Below are positions 1 to 8,100 of a stretch of 64,000 nt of DNA, piece by piece. A program made the translations under genes and the position numbers. The stretch's first letter is position 1. Each line of letters opens with the position of its first letter. The notes below the pieces were generated by a model, which saw only the letters and a list, made by a program, of their open reading frames with translations, was not told where the DNA came from and did no database searches. This DNA is from Lysobacteraceae bacterium CU05-9. Its GTDB lineage: Bacteria > Pseudomonadota > Gammaproteobacteria > Xanthomonadales > Xanthomonadaceae. The stretch lies in contig SWJS01000006.1 of assembly GCA_007556525.1 (NCBI GenBank), forward strand, positions 92,154 through 156,153. Direction: 5' to 3'.

Positions 1-1027
1 AAAACGCAATCCCCGCATGCACGAACAACGCCACGCGCGGCACGTGGTAGCGCGTATCGACGCGGCCAATGGCGGATGGCAGGAAACCGTCACGACCCAG
101 CGCGAACAGCAGGCGCGACGACGCGAACAAATTGCCCATGAGGAAGCCCAGCATGGAGACGCAGGCGGTCAGCAACAAAAGAGTTTTGGCGATGGGCAAA
201 AACGTCCCAGCCGCATCCGCAATCGGCGTGGTGGAGCCGGCCAACGAAGCTTTGGCCAGGCCTTGAGTGACGATCTGCAAGCCGACGTACAACAACACGA
301 CCAACATGATGGCGATCGCGGTGGCGCGCGGGATGTTGCGCGACGCGTCCTTCACTTCGCCCGACGGAATCAGCGCGGTCTCGATGCCGGAATACGCGAA
401 GATCACGAGAATCATCGCCGGCCCCATCGCTGCCCAAGACGGCACATCCGTAAACGACACGAACGACCAATCCACGAAAAACATCCCGACGATCGTCAAG
501 ATGAATAGCGGCGTGAGTTTCAACGCAGCCAACGTGTTGATCGCGCGCGTGCCGAGTTTGACGCCGAACGCATTCAATGCCAGCAGCAAAATATACACCG
601 ACGCCAGCACAAGCACGCGTGTCGAGCCGGAACCAACCGATGGGAAAAACTTCGCCAGCTGATCAATCAGCGCGGCAGCGACGCCACCGGAAGATGCGAC
701 GTTGCAGATCCACATCAGTGCGCCGGCGATGAAGCCGACCAGCGAGCCGAACACCGCGCGACCGTAAGTGTAGGGTCCGCCCGTCGCTGCAGCGCGCGAA
801 CCGATCGCGGCGAAGCACATCGAGATCGGGATGATCGCGAGTGCGCCAAAGACGAAGGCGAGAGGTGCCGCCGTGCCGAGCCGATCATACAGACGCGCGG
901 GCATCGCAAAAATGCCGGCCCCAACAATGATGTTGATGATGGCGGCGGCAAGCGCGTACGGACCGATGGCCTGCACGAGAGATTGTTCGGCTTCCTGCGG
1001 CGAACGCGCGACGTGAGTTTTTGACAT
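1..1027 (-). CDS. APC-superfamily amino acid permease, C-terminus cut by window edge
   Basis: About 342 N-terminal residues are visible, starting at an ATG whose complement is at 1025-1027; the rest lies beyond position 1. The protein is almost entirely hydrophobic helices. The first helix carries a GAGIFAMPA motif, the glycine-rich unwound segment that binds substrate in APC transporters. Later helices include segments such as MILVIFAYSGIE, typical of basic or neutral amino-acid permeases of this superfamily. It should sit in the inner membrane and exchange or import amino acids; the substrate cannot be told. It is divergent from queF with only 16 bp between the two starts, so the promoters must overlap or lie inside the opposite gene. 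Confidence 0.85.
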   Translation of the reverse strand, partial: MSKTHVARSPQEAEQSLVQAIGPYALAAAIINIIVGAGIFAMPARLYDRLGTAAPLAFVFGALAIIPISMCFAAIGSRAAATGGPYTYGRAVFGSLVGFIAGALMWICNVASSGGVAAALIDQLAKFFPSVGSGSTRVLVLASVYILLLALNAFGVKLGTRAINTLAALKLTPLFILTIVGMFFVDWSFVSFTDVPSWAAMGPAMILVIFAYSGIETALIPSGEVKDASRNIPRATAIAIMLVVLLYVGLQIVTQGLAKASLAGSTTPIADAAGTFLPIAKTLLLLTACVSMLGFLMGNLFASSRLLFALGRDGFLPSAIGRVDTRYHVPRVALFVHAGIAF

Positions 1028-1031
1028 GACA

Positions 1032-1037
1032 TAGAAT
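1032..1037 (+). promoter_or_regulatory. -10-like element of queF, predicted leaderless start
   Basis: TAGAAT ends 6 nt before the queF ATG and there is no purine-rich Shine-Dalgarno stretch in between. A transcript starting 6-7 nt after this hexamer would begin at or next to the ATG. No convincing -35 is seen. Confidence 0.45.
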
Positions 1038-1043
1038 TAAGAC

Positions 1044-1892
1044 ATGAATCGCCCACAAGACTCAACACTTGGCCAGTCCGTCGAATATCCGCAGACCTAT
1101 GATCCCGGGCTGCTGTTTCCGATTCCGCGCGCGCATGGTCGCAAGGATCTGGTGTGTGCGAAAACCGGCGAAGAGTTCATGCCCTTCATGGGGCACGATC
1201 GGTGGCATGCGTATGAGTTGAGTTGGCTCGACATGAAGGGCAAGCCGATGGTTGAGACGGCGACGATTACGGTGCCGGCGTTTTCGCCGTTTTTGATTGA
1301 GTCGAAATCGCTGAAGTTGTATCTCAACTCGTTCAACAACGTGCGCATGGAGTCGCGCGATGTGCTGCTCGAACACATCGACAATGATTTGAGCGCGGTG
1401 GCGGGCACGGATGTCGAAGTGACGTGGGGCTTGCCGCCGATGATGAAGCCGGGCGATCCGGGATTCACATTGAAAGGTGCCAAAACATACGACCTCGATG
1501 CGCAGGACATCGCCATCGATAGATACGGGCCACCCGATGCGAAGTTGCTGAAATTGAGCGGCGCGCGGGACGGCAAGGAAGTTGTTTTTTCGAGGTTATT
1601 GAAGTCGAATTGTCCGGTGACGAGTCAGCCGGATTGGGCGACCATACGCATCGCATACGCGGGGCCACAGTTGGACCATGAAGCGCTGCTGCGATACATC
1701 ATCAGCTTCCGCAATCACAATGAATTTCATGAGCAGTGTGTGGAGAGGATTTTTTGCGATTTGCATGCGCTCGGCATCAACGACCTCAGCGTGGATGCGC
1801 GCTACACACGGCGTGGCGGGCTGGATATCAATCCGTGGCGGGCGAGTCCTGGGCACGTGATTCCGGCGGCGGGACGCGATGAAAGGCAGTAG
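1044..1892 (+). CDS. queF: NADPH-dependent 7-cyano-7-deazaguanine (preQ0) reductase, long form
   Basis: QueF reduces preQ0 to preQ1, a late step in making the wobble nucleoside queuosine of certain tRNAs, in the cytoplasm. The 282 residues match the length of the two-module E. coli-type enzyme. Visible family signatures are ESKSLKLYLNSFNN at about residues 86-99 and NCPVTSQPDWA, in which Cys190 is the residue that forms the thioimide with preQ0 and Asp197 is the proton donor. The gene stands alone, divergent from the amino acid permease; no other queuosine gene is in the window. The 16-bp upstream gap leaves no room for a preQ1 riboswitch. Confidence 0.97.
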   Translation: MNRPQDSTLGQSVEYPQTYDPGLLFPIPRAHGRKDLVCAKTGEEFMPFMGHDRWHAYELSWLDMKGKPMVETATITVPAFSPFLIESKSLKLYLNSFNNVRMESRDVLLEHIDNDLSAVAGTDVEVTWGLPPMMKPGDPGFTLKGAKTYDLDAQDIAIDRYGPPDAKLLKLSGARDGKEVVFSRLLKSNCPVTSQPDWATIRIAYAGPQLDHEALLRYIISFRNHNEFHEQCVERIFCDLHALGINDLSVDARYTRRGGLDINPWRASPGHVIPAAGRDERQ

Positions 1893-1994
1893 ACATTCAT
1901 TCAGCAAATAGCCACATAGGACAATGATTTCTTAACGGAGGTCATGTAATTATTTGACCGTGTTCCACACTTTTTCAAAAATGGAGACGAGAGA

Positions 1995-2264
1995 ATGAAC
2001 AACACGAACAATCCAGATCTGAGCGGCTTCGAGTCGGGCGTCCAATCGACGGAAGAAATCACCGGCGGTGCAGGTGCAGGCGGCGGCGCAGCGGAACAAA
2101 CCTACACGGTTGAGAAGGGCGACAGCCTGTCCAAGATTTCGAAGGAAGTCTACGGTTCGGCCAATCACTGGAAGGACATCTTCGAAGCGAACCGCGATCA
2201 ACTGGACGATCCAGACCTGATCCAGCCAGGCCAAGTGCTGAAGATTCCTGCACGCGCAGAATAA
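1995..2264 (+). CDS. Small LysM-domain protein
   Basis: An 89-residue protein. Residues about 1-33 are a polar, Gly/Ala-rich leader without a signal peptide. Residues about 35-87 form a LysM domain: [18 protein letters not shown], a helix with [14 protein letters not shown], and a closing PGQVLKIP. LysM domains bind N-acetylglucosamine polymers such as peptidoglycan; in the YgaU type, cytoplasmic roles are also known, so location is open. A clear GGAGACGAGAG ribosome site precedes the ATG. A TTGACC at 1954-1959 and an AT-rich block at 1977-1982 form a plausible promoter. Pro and Ala codons lean to CCA and GCA, unlike most neighbours, which suggests high expression. Confidence 0.85.
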   Translation: MNNTNNPDLSGFESGVQSTEEITGGAGAGGGAAEQTYTVEKGDSLSKISKEVYGSANHWKDIFEANRDQLDDPDLIQPGQVLKIPARAE

Positions 2265-2297
2265 TTTTTTTCGAAATTCAAAAAAGGGACAATTTTT

Positions 2298-2759
2298 ATG
2301 AAGACAAATCGCATTGTTGTTATGGCCGCTGCTGTTGCAATCGCATCGGTCGCAATGGTTGGCTGCAAGAAGAAGGAAGCTGAAGCACCAGTCGCTCCAG
2401 TGGAAGCACCTGCAGCTACGATTTCGATTACCGCTGTTGATCTGGGCAACGCCATCGGCGCTGACAACGCAGTCACCGCATCGGGCACCACGTTCAAGCC
2501 ATCGGACAAGGTCTACGCTTCGGTGAGCACCGCGACGTCGGATCCAGCAGCAACGGTTCCAGGTTCGCTGGGTGCGAAGTGGTATTTCGGCACGACCGAA
2601 ATTCCTAACACCGCGAAGGAAAGCCAAGTGAACTTCAACGGCACCGGCCACACCGCGTTTGACCTGAGCAACCCGAAGGGCATGCCAGCAGGTAAGTACA
2701 AGGTCGACATTTCGTTGAACGGCGCTGTTGTTCAATCGAAGGAATTCGAAGTCAAGTAA
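2298..2759 (+). CDS. Small lipoprotein of unknown function
   Basis: A 153-residue secreted lipoprotein. The N-terminus has a short basic region, a hydrophobic core and the lipobox VGC with Cys at about 22, followed by KKK and a Pro/Ala/Glu linker. The remaining ~110 residues look like one beta-rich domain containing GSLGAKWYFGTTEIP and PAGKYKVDISLNG, resembling Ig-like periplasmic domains; I do not recognise a family. It lies 33 bp after the LysM gene and ends at a strong terminator, so the two are probably co-transcribed. Codon use is strongly biased (CCA for Pro, GCA/GCT for Ala, GTT for Val), as expected for an abundant protein. Confidence 0.75.
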   Translation: MKTNRIVVMAAAVAIASVAMVGCKKKEAEAPVAPVEAPAATISITAVDLGNAIGADNAVTASGTTFKPSDKVYASVSTATSDPAATVPGSLGAKWYFGTTEIPNTAKESQVNFNGTGHTAFDLSNPKGMPAGKYKVDISLNGAVVQSKEFEVK

Positions 2760-2782
2760 TTTGATTTTCGACATTTGATCGG

Positions 2783-2817
2783 AAGCCCCGCAAGCGAAAA
2801 TTTGCGGGGCTTTTTTG
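2783..2817 (+). terminator. Rho-independent terminator after the LysM/lipoprotein pair
   Basis: A GC-rich stem (AGCCCCGCAA paired with TTGCGGGGCT) with an 8-nt loop is followed directly by a run of T residues. Confidence 0.9.
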
Positions 2818-2856
2818 TTTGTGTAAGCTGGTTAGGAATTCAGCGAGGGCGCGCAC

Positions 2857-3978
2857 ATGTTCAAAACGAATCGGGGACAACGTTTGCCGGAACAGATTTT
2901 CCGTGTGGTGATGTGGGCGATTGCGGTGTTGTTTGCGATCTTCCTCATCGGACTTGGCAGCTTGATCATTGGTGACTTGCCGAAGGCCGGCGAGATGGCG
3001 CCGATGGAGCAATTCGAATCGGCCGAGTTGAAATCGTTGCGCGCGCAAGTCGTCCAAGCCGAACGTGATCGTGACGCGTTGAATGACAAACGCGATCAAG
3101 CGCAGTTGCAGAATTCGCAAGCGGTGAAGCGTTGGTCTGAAGCGAAGCAATCATTCGACAACTGGATCGCAACGCGCACGGCGACGACGGATCCGGCGCA
3201 AGATCCGGAAGTCTTGCGTCGCACGCGCGAACTTGATGCGTTGCAGGCGAAGGCGACGGAAACCGAAAAGGCCCTCGAAGCCATCGATCAGCAGCAACTC
3301 AACATCATGCAGTCGGTCAACGATCGGCGCATCAGTGAGTTGGAGCAGGAAGCACAGACGAAATATGACAGCGCGTCGAATCAACATGCGTTGAAAGTGT
3401 TTTTGTGGCGCTTGATGTTTACGCTGCCATTGCTGCTACTTGCGGCGTGGTTGTTCGTGAAAAAACGTCGCTCCCGCTACTGGCCATTCGTGTGGGGATT
3501 TATTTTCTTCGCGGCGTTTGCGTTTTTCTTCGAGCTCGTTCCGTACTTGCCGAGTTACGGTGGCTACGTGCGTTACATCGTGGGCATCGCGTTGCTCGGT
3601 GTCGCAGGTTGGTATGGAATTCGCCAGATGCAGGCGTATCTCGCGCGCAAGCAGGCGGAAGAAGCGGCGATGCTGCAGAGTACGCAGGAACAACGTCGTC
3701 AGCAATTTACGTATGAGCAGGCGCTCGGGCATCTCGCCAAAGGTGTTTGTCCGAGTTGCGAACGTCAATTGAGTTCGAGCGATCCCGGGCAGCCGGCAGA
3801 CTTCTGCGTGCACTGTGGTTTGTGCGTCTACAAAAATTGCCCCCAATGCTCCACGCGCTGCAGTACTTTTTTCAAGTTCTGTTCGACGTGTGGGTATCAG
3901 ATGCAGGCTTCCGAGGATGTCGTGGCCGGTGATGTGCTCGCGGTTGGACCCGTTGACATCGCGCCCGTGAAGGAATAA
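2857..3978 (+). CDS. Membrane protein with coiled coil and C-terminal zinc ribbons
   Basis: A 373-residue protein of no family I can name. Order of parts: a TM helix at about 17-42; a charged, coiled-coil-like stretch at about 50-165 (LKSLRAQVVQAERDRDAL, LDALQAKATETEKALEAI); three closely spaced TM helices at about 177-260; and a Cys-rich end with CPSC, CVHCGLC, CPQC and CSTCG pairs spaced like two or three zinc ribbons. The helices suggest an inner-membrane protein with the zinc module in the cytoplasm. It has its own gap on both sides and no partner gene. Length and layout suggest a structural or adaptor role, but no catalytic residues are visible. Confidence 0.7.
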   Translation: MFKTNRGQRLPEQIFRVVMWAIAVLFAIFLIGLGSLIIGDLPKAGEMAPMEQFESAELKSLRAQVVQAERDRDALNDKRDQAQLQNSQAVKRWSEAKQSFDNWIATRTATTDPAQDPEVLRRTRELDALQAKATETEKALEAIDQQQLNIMQSVNDRRISELEQEAQTKYDSASNQHALKVFLWRLMFTLPLLLLAAWLFVKKRRSRYWPFVWGFIFFAAFAFFFELVPYLPSYGGYVRYIVGIALLGVAGWYGIRQMQAYLARKQAEEAAMLQSTQEQRRQQFTYEQALGHLAKGVCPSCERQLSSSDPGQPADFCVHCGLCVYKNCPQCSTRCSTFFKFCSTCGYQMQASEDVVAGDVLAVGPVDIAPVKE

Positions 3979-4019
3979 CGTTTGTTGAGCTTGGTCACAC
4001 TCTGTAAGGATTGCAAAAA

Positions 4020-4730
4020 ATGATGAAGCGTCTCACCGCCGAATTCCTCGGCACATTTTGGTTGGTACTCGGTGGTTGCGGTAGCGCAGTCCTTGCAGCC
4101 GGCATTCCCGACCTCGGTATCGGTTATGCGGGCGTCGCTCTGGCGTTCGGCTTGACCGTTCTCACCGGTGCGTATGCGTTCGGCCACGTGTCCGGCGCGC
4201 ACTTCAATCCAGCCGTCACGTTCGGCCTCGCAGCCGGCAACCGTTTCGATTGGAAGGATGTTCCTGGCTACGTCATCGCGCAAGTCATCGGCGGTATCGC
4301 TGCTGCGGCCGTGTTGTACTACGTCGCCATGGGCAATGCGGACTTCGCGAACAATCCTCTGACCGGCGCGGGCGCATTCGCGACCAACGGCTTCGGTGAT
4401 CTGTCGCCGCACGGTTACACGATGGCCGCCTGTGCCGTGATCGAAGTCGTGCTGACCGCAGTCTTCGTCATCGTCATCATGGGCGCAACGCACAAGCGTG
4501 GCGTGGATAGCCTTGCCGGCGTCGCGATCGGTCTGTGCTTGACGTTGATTCACTTGATCTCAATTCCAGTCACTAACACTTCGGTCAACCCGGCGCGTTC
4601 AACGGCGGTCGCATTGTTCGCCAACAACGGCGCAACCGGCCAGCTGTGGTTCTTCTGGTTGATGCCAATCATCGGCGGGATCCTGGGCGGCATCATCTAC
4701 CGCTTCCTGGTTCGCGGCAACGACGAATAA
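4020..4730 (+). CDS. aqpZ: Aquaporin Z
   Basis: A 236-residue MIP-family water channel of the inner membrane. Both pore half-helix motifs are visible: HFNPAVTFG in the first half and NTSVNPARS in the second, each with the NPA triplet. The TM pattern covers six helices, and the C-terminal [14 protein letters not shown] is typical of AqpZ. A TTG at 4011 is in frame but directly abuts the AAGGA ribosome site (4006-4010). The ATG at 4020 has the proper 9-nt spacing and is preferred; a second ATG at 4023 is also possible. The gene is monocistronic and ends at a terminator. Confidence 0.95.
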   Translation: MMKRLTAEFLGTFWLVLGGCGSAVLAAGIPDLGIGYAGVALAFGLTVLTGAYAFGHVSGAHFNPAVTFGLAAGNRFDWKDVPGYVIAQVIGGIAAAAVLYYVAMGNADFANNPLTGAGAFATNGFGDLSPHGYTMAACAVIEVVLTAVFVIVIMGATHKRGVDSLAGVAIGLCLTLIHLISIPVTNTSVNPARSTAVALFANNGATGQLWFFWLMPIIGGILGGIIYRFLVRGNDE

Positions 4731-4755
4731 TCTTCGCTTCATCGTTTCAGTTGAA

Positions 4756-4789
4756 GGGCCCCGCGAATGTTGTTCGTGGGGCTTTTTTT
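4756..4789 (+). terminator. Rho-independent terminator after aqpZ
   Basis: GCCCCGCGAA pairs with TTCGTGGGGC around a short loop, followed by CTTTTTTTC. Confidence 0.9.
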
Positions 4790-4803
4790 CGTGGTGTGTT
4801 TAG

Positions 4804-4809
4804 TAAACT
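4804..4809 (+). promoter_or_regulatory. -10-like element before the lipoprotein protease
   Basis: TAAACT ends 5 nt before the ATG at 4815, with no Shine-Dalgarno sequence between them. This fits a leaderless or nearly leaderless transcript. Confidence 0.4.
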
Positions 4810-4814
4810 GAGTC

Positions 4815-6035
4815 ATGCAAAATTTCCAGACAAAATCAGCCCTCATCCTCGCGCTAACCGCATCCGTCATGATCAGCGGCTGCACGAAGACGCCGACGGT
4901 GGATCCGGCTGCAGCGGCGAAGGCGACGAATGACAAAATTGAAGCCGCGACCCAGACGACTGCCGCCGACGGTACGCTCAACGCCGAGCAGTTGTTCGCG
5001 AAGGTGAGCGGCGGCGTAGTGTTGGTGAAGAACCCGCAGGCGTCATCGTTGGGCAGTGGTGTGGAGATTGCGAAAAATACTTTTGTCACGAATTGCCATG
5101 TGCTGATGGGTGGCCAACGGTATTTCATCAAGCGCAAAAATCGCGAAGTCCCCGCGCAGTTGATGGCCGGCGATGTCGATCGCGACGTGTGCATTCTCGA
5201 AGCCGATGATGGTCAGTCCGCGCCGGTGCAGACCCGTTCGGCGTCGACGGTGAGGGTTGGGGAGAATGTTTTTGCGATTGGGAATCCGCAGGGTCTCGAG
5301 CAGACGCTGTCGCAAGGCATCGTGTCGGCGCTCCGTGGCAATGACGGTGGCAAGGAGCTGCCCTACATCCAGACGACTGCGCCGATCTCGCAAGGTTCCA
5401 GCGGTGGTGGGTTGTTCGACGCGCAGGGACGTTTGATCGGCATCCCGTCATTCATGAGTAAGGACGGCCAAAACCTCAACTTCGCCGCGCCCATCGATTG
5501 GGCTCTCGACGTGCAGGCGCGCAAGACGCGCAACTACGCCTCGCGCAATCCGCAATCGGCGACGGTCCAGCCCGCTTCTCCGATGAACGATGACGCGGCT
5601 CCGACGAGTGGCGCGGACCAATACCACGCGCGCGGATTGGAACTCATCAAGCAAGGTCTGCCACGCATGGCCGTGAACTACCTGTCGCGCGCGGTGGCGA
5701 TGGAGCCGAACAACGCGGCGTACATGACGGATCTGGGCTTCGCTTATTTGCGCGTTGGTGATCTGCAGGCGTCGTTGAATGCGTTGTCGAGTTCGTTGCG
5801 GATGGATGACCGTCAAGCGCGCGCGTGGATTCTCATGGCGGAAGCGTTGTCGTACTCCGGTGAGCAGGCGCTCGCGGTTGAGAGCGTCGAACGCGCCATC
5901 GAAAACTCGCCGGATCCCAACGCGGCCGTGCAAGGTTTGACGCAAGTGGCGAACAATCCGCAGGTGCCGCGGGCTTGGCGCGCGACGTTGGTCGCGGCGT
6001 TGAATGGCCTGGGTGCCAGTGGCGGCGGATTCTAG
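4815..6035 (+). CDS. Lipoprotein trypsin-like serine protease with C-terminal TPR repeats
   Basis: A 406-residue envelope protein. A signal peptide ends in the lipobox ISGC (Cys23), so it is a lipoprotein. The S1C-type protease domain (about 55-235) carries the full triad: His95 in TNCHV, Asp124 in DRDVCIL, and Ser196 in GSSGGG. It has no PDZ domain, unlike DegP/DegS. After a Ser/Pro-rich linker, about 270-400 hold roughly three TPR-like units (YHARGLELIKQGLPRMAVNYL, LGFAYLRVGDLQASLNAL). This combination suggests an anchored quality-control protease whose TPRs recruit partners; that role is inferred. It is transcribed alone or with the UPF0149 gene downstream. Confidence 0.85.
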   Translation: MQNFQTKSALILALTASVMISGCTKTPTVDPAAAAKATNDKIEAATQTTAADGTLNAEQLFAKVSGGVVLVKNPQASSLGSGVEIAKNTFVTNCHVLMGGQRYFIKRKNREVPAQLMAGDVDRDVCILEADDGQSAPVQTRSASTVRVGENVFAIGNPQGLEQTLSQGIVSALRGNDGGKELPYIQTTAPISQGSSGGGLFDAQGRLIGIPSFMSKDGQNLNFAAPIDWALDVQARKTRNYASRNPQSATVQPASPMNDDAAPTSGADQYHARGLELIKQGLPRMAVNYLSRAVAMEPNNAAYMTDLGFAYLRVGDLQASLNALSSSLRMDDRQARAWILMAEALSYSGEQALAVESVERAIENSPDPNAAVQGLTQVANNPQVPRAWRATLVAALNGLGASGGGF

Positions 6036-6071
6036 ACTAAACTGATTGAAAGCTTTTTTTGCAGAGAAACC

Positions 6072-6710
6072 ATGACCAACCAATACGCTTCACTGACCGA
6101 CGCACAAATCGACATCCTCGCGGAGTTGATGGAAACCAAAGCCATCCCGAACATGGGCATGAACTTGGAGGCGCTGGATGGGTTTTTGACGGCAGTTGTG
6201 TTGTCACCGGAGCCGATTCCGTTTGAGGAGTGGGAGCCTGTGGTGTGGGGCGACGGTGATCCGAACTTGACGGCTTCGGAGCGTTCGCAAGGTCAGGAGC
6301 TGCTGCAGATTCATCATCAGTCCGTGACGCAACGTGTGGAGTTGGATTCGGATGAGATTCCGGAAGAACTGACGCCGCTGATGTGGTTGCCGCAGGAAGT
6401 CGATTTCGAAAATGCGCAGATCGACGAATTGGAAGTCGGCGCGGATTGGGCGCGTGGGTTTTTTACGGGTGTGGGTCTGCGCGAATCGCGTTGGGACGAA
6501 TGGTTGGATGAGGAAGATTTCCTCGAAGAGATCCTCACGTATCTCGATCAGCTGGAAAGCGGTGAGATCATGAATCCGGAAGATCCGACGGCACCGGGTG
6601 AACCCGTGGCCTTCAAGGAGCGCATGGAAATCATTGCCGCGCTGCCAACGATGATGAAGGACATCGCGCACAAACAACGTTTGGCTAAGGCCGCCCAGGT
6701 TCTGCAATGA
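6072..6710 (+). CDS. UPF0149 (YecA/YgfB-like) family protein
   Basis: A 212-residue acidic cytoplasmic protein. The N-terminal half matches the UPF0149 pattern (LDGFLTAVVLSPEPIPFEEW, MWLPQEVDFENA, WARGFFTGVGLRESRWDEW). No C-terminal SEC-C zinc motif is present, unlike E. coli YecA. Biochemical function of the family is not settled. The gene follows the protease after 36 bp containing GAGA purines before the ATG. Its stop overlaps the start of the glycosyltransferase (ATGA), indicating translational coupling. Confidence 0.85.
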   Translation: MTNQYASLTDAQIDILAELMETKAIPNMGMNLEALDGFLTAVVLSPEPIPFEEWEPVVWGDGDPNLTASERSQGQELLQIHHQSVTQRVELDSDEIPEELTPLMWLPQEVDFENAQIDELEVGADWARGFFTGVGLRESRWDEWLDEEDFLEEILTYLDQLESGEIMNPEDPTAPGEPVAFKERMEIIAALPTMMKDIAHKQRLAKAAQVLQ

Positions 6711-7468
6711 CCTCCATCCAGCCGCGGCAGGAGCCGGTCAACGTCATTTGCATGAAGTGGGGCACGAAGTTTGGCCCTGAGTATGTGAACATTTTGCACA
6801 ACATGGTACAGCGTTATCTGGCGCGGCCGTATCGATTTGTGTGCTTGACGGATAACAACGAAGGGTTCAATCCGGGCATTGAGTCGTTGCCGATTCCATC
6901 GGCGGGCCCTGCGGATACGAACTTCGCACATGGTTGGCGGAAGCTGTCGATGTTCGCGTCGCCATTGGGCCATCTCGAAGGCATGACGTTGTTCCTCGAT
7001 CTCGATGTGGTGATCGTGGATCAGCTGGATCCGTTGTTCGAATATAAGCCGGGTGAAATTTGCGTCGTTCGCGATTACCGTCCAGTGCGGGTGCGTGGCG
7101 ATAATTTCGTTGGCAATACGTCGGTGTTCCGCTTCAATGCGGGCGAAGATCCGCAGGTGCTTGCCGACTTCATTGCGGCATGGGATGGCGATAAGGCGAT
7201 CTATCGGAATGAGCAGGAGTTTTTGTCACATTGGTTCCATTCTCGTGGACGCCTGCATCATTGGCCGGAGACGTGGTGTCCGAGCTTCAAGCATGATTGC
7301 GTGTCGTTGGGTCCGTTGAGTTACATCACAACACCAAAGATTCCTGAGGGTTCCAAGGTCATCGTGTTCCATGGTGATCCGAAGCCGGAAGATGCGTTGA
7401 TCGGCAAGGGCAGCAAGTGGTATCGGCATATACGTCCGACGCCTTGGGTCGCGAAGTACTGGCGTTGA
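6707..7468 (+). CDS. Glycosyltransferase-like protein with DxD motif
   Basis: A 253-residue soluble protein. It starts with a Rossmann-like strand and nucleotide-binding region (VICMKWGTKFGPEYVN, RPYRFVCLTDN) and has FLDLDVVIVD at about 100-109, the DxD metal/nucleotide-sugar site of GT-A enzymes. The C-terminal part has FHGDPKPED, similar to the metal-binding HxxG.KPW element of GT8 enzymes. The acceptor and sugar are unknown. It is coupled to the UPF0149 gene by a 4-nt overlap and followed 9 nt later by the rluE-like gene, so the three form an operon. Confidence 0.8.
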   Translation: MTSIQPRQEPVNVICMKWGTKFGPEYVNILHNMVQRYLARPYRFVCLTDNNEGFNPGIESLPIPSAGPADTNFAHGWRKLSMFASPLGHLEGMTLFLDLDVVIVDQLDPLFEYKPGEICVVRDYRPVRVRGDNFVGNTSVFRFNAGEDPQVLADFIAAWDGDKAIYRNEQEFLSHWFHSRGRLHHWPETWCPSFKHDCVSLGPLSYITTPKIPEGSKVIVFHGDPKPEDALIGKGSKWYRHIRPTPWVAKYWR

Positions 7469-7477
7469 GTCGAGCGG

Positions 7478-8017
7478 ATGTTGATTGCATTCAACAAACC
7501 GTTCAATGTGTTGTGCCAATTCACGGATCGCAGTGAGCCGCCGCGTCGGACGTTGGCGGAGTTTGGTTTGCCGCCGCGTGTGTATGCCGCGGGAAGGCTG
7601 GATTTTGACAGTGAAGGGTTGTTGTTGCTGACCGACGATGGTGGGTTGGCGCATCGGTTGACGGATCCGAAGCATGAGAAGCCGAAGACGTACCTCGTGC
7701 AAGTTGAGGGTGCGCCGGATGAGGAAAGGCTGAAGGCGCTGCGCGAAGGCGTAAGGCTTAAGGATGGTTTGTGCAAGCCTGCTCAGGTGAAGGTGATTGA
7801 GGCGCCGGAGCTGTGGGAGCGGAAGCCGCCGGTGCGGGTGCGGTTAAGCGTGCCGGATCAATGGCTGGAAATCACGATCTCAGAAGGACGAAATCGACAG
7901 GTGCGACGGATGACTGCGGCCGTTGGATTGCCCACTTTGAGGTTGGTGCGCGTCGCGGTTGACGGGGTTTTGTTGAATGGACTCGAGCCCGGGGAATGGC
8001 GGGTCGTTCAGAATTGA
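7478..8017 (+). CDS. rluE: RsuA/RluE-family 23S rRNA pseudouridine synthase
   Basis: A 179-residue pseudouridine synthase lacking an S4 domain, as in RluE. The catalytic motif GRLDFDSEGLLLLT has the essential Asp at about residue 42; the family's GRNRQVRRM is also present. E. coli RluE modifies U2457 of 23S rRNA. RluE is the best match because of the short N-terminus and the start (LIAFNKPFNVLCQFTD). It is somewhat shorter than the E. coli enzyme, mainly through a missing N-terminal extension. The ATG follows GAGCGG and is 9 nt downstream of the glycosyltransferase. Confidence 0.9.
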   Translation: MLIAFNKPFNVLCQFTDRSEPPRRTLAEFGLPPRVYAAGRLDFDSEGLLLLTDDGGLAHRLTDPKHEKPKTYLVQVEGAPDEERLKALREGVRLKDGLCKPAQVKVIEAPELWERKPPVRVRLSVPDQWLEITISEGRNRQVRRMTAAVGLPTLRLVRVAVDGVLLNGLEPGEWRVVQN

Positions 8018-8100
8018 CGTTGCGTTACTCACAATTCTGTTACGCTGGATGACAGCGGTGCGGTTTCGCCCGCGGGAGAAATTTTTTACAAAGGTTGATC

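Noticed and set aside
1028-1043. preQ1 riboswitch in front of queF
   Set aside because: Only 16 bp separate the divergent starts, too short for any known preQ1 aptamer.
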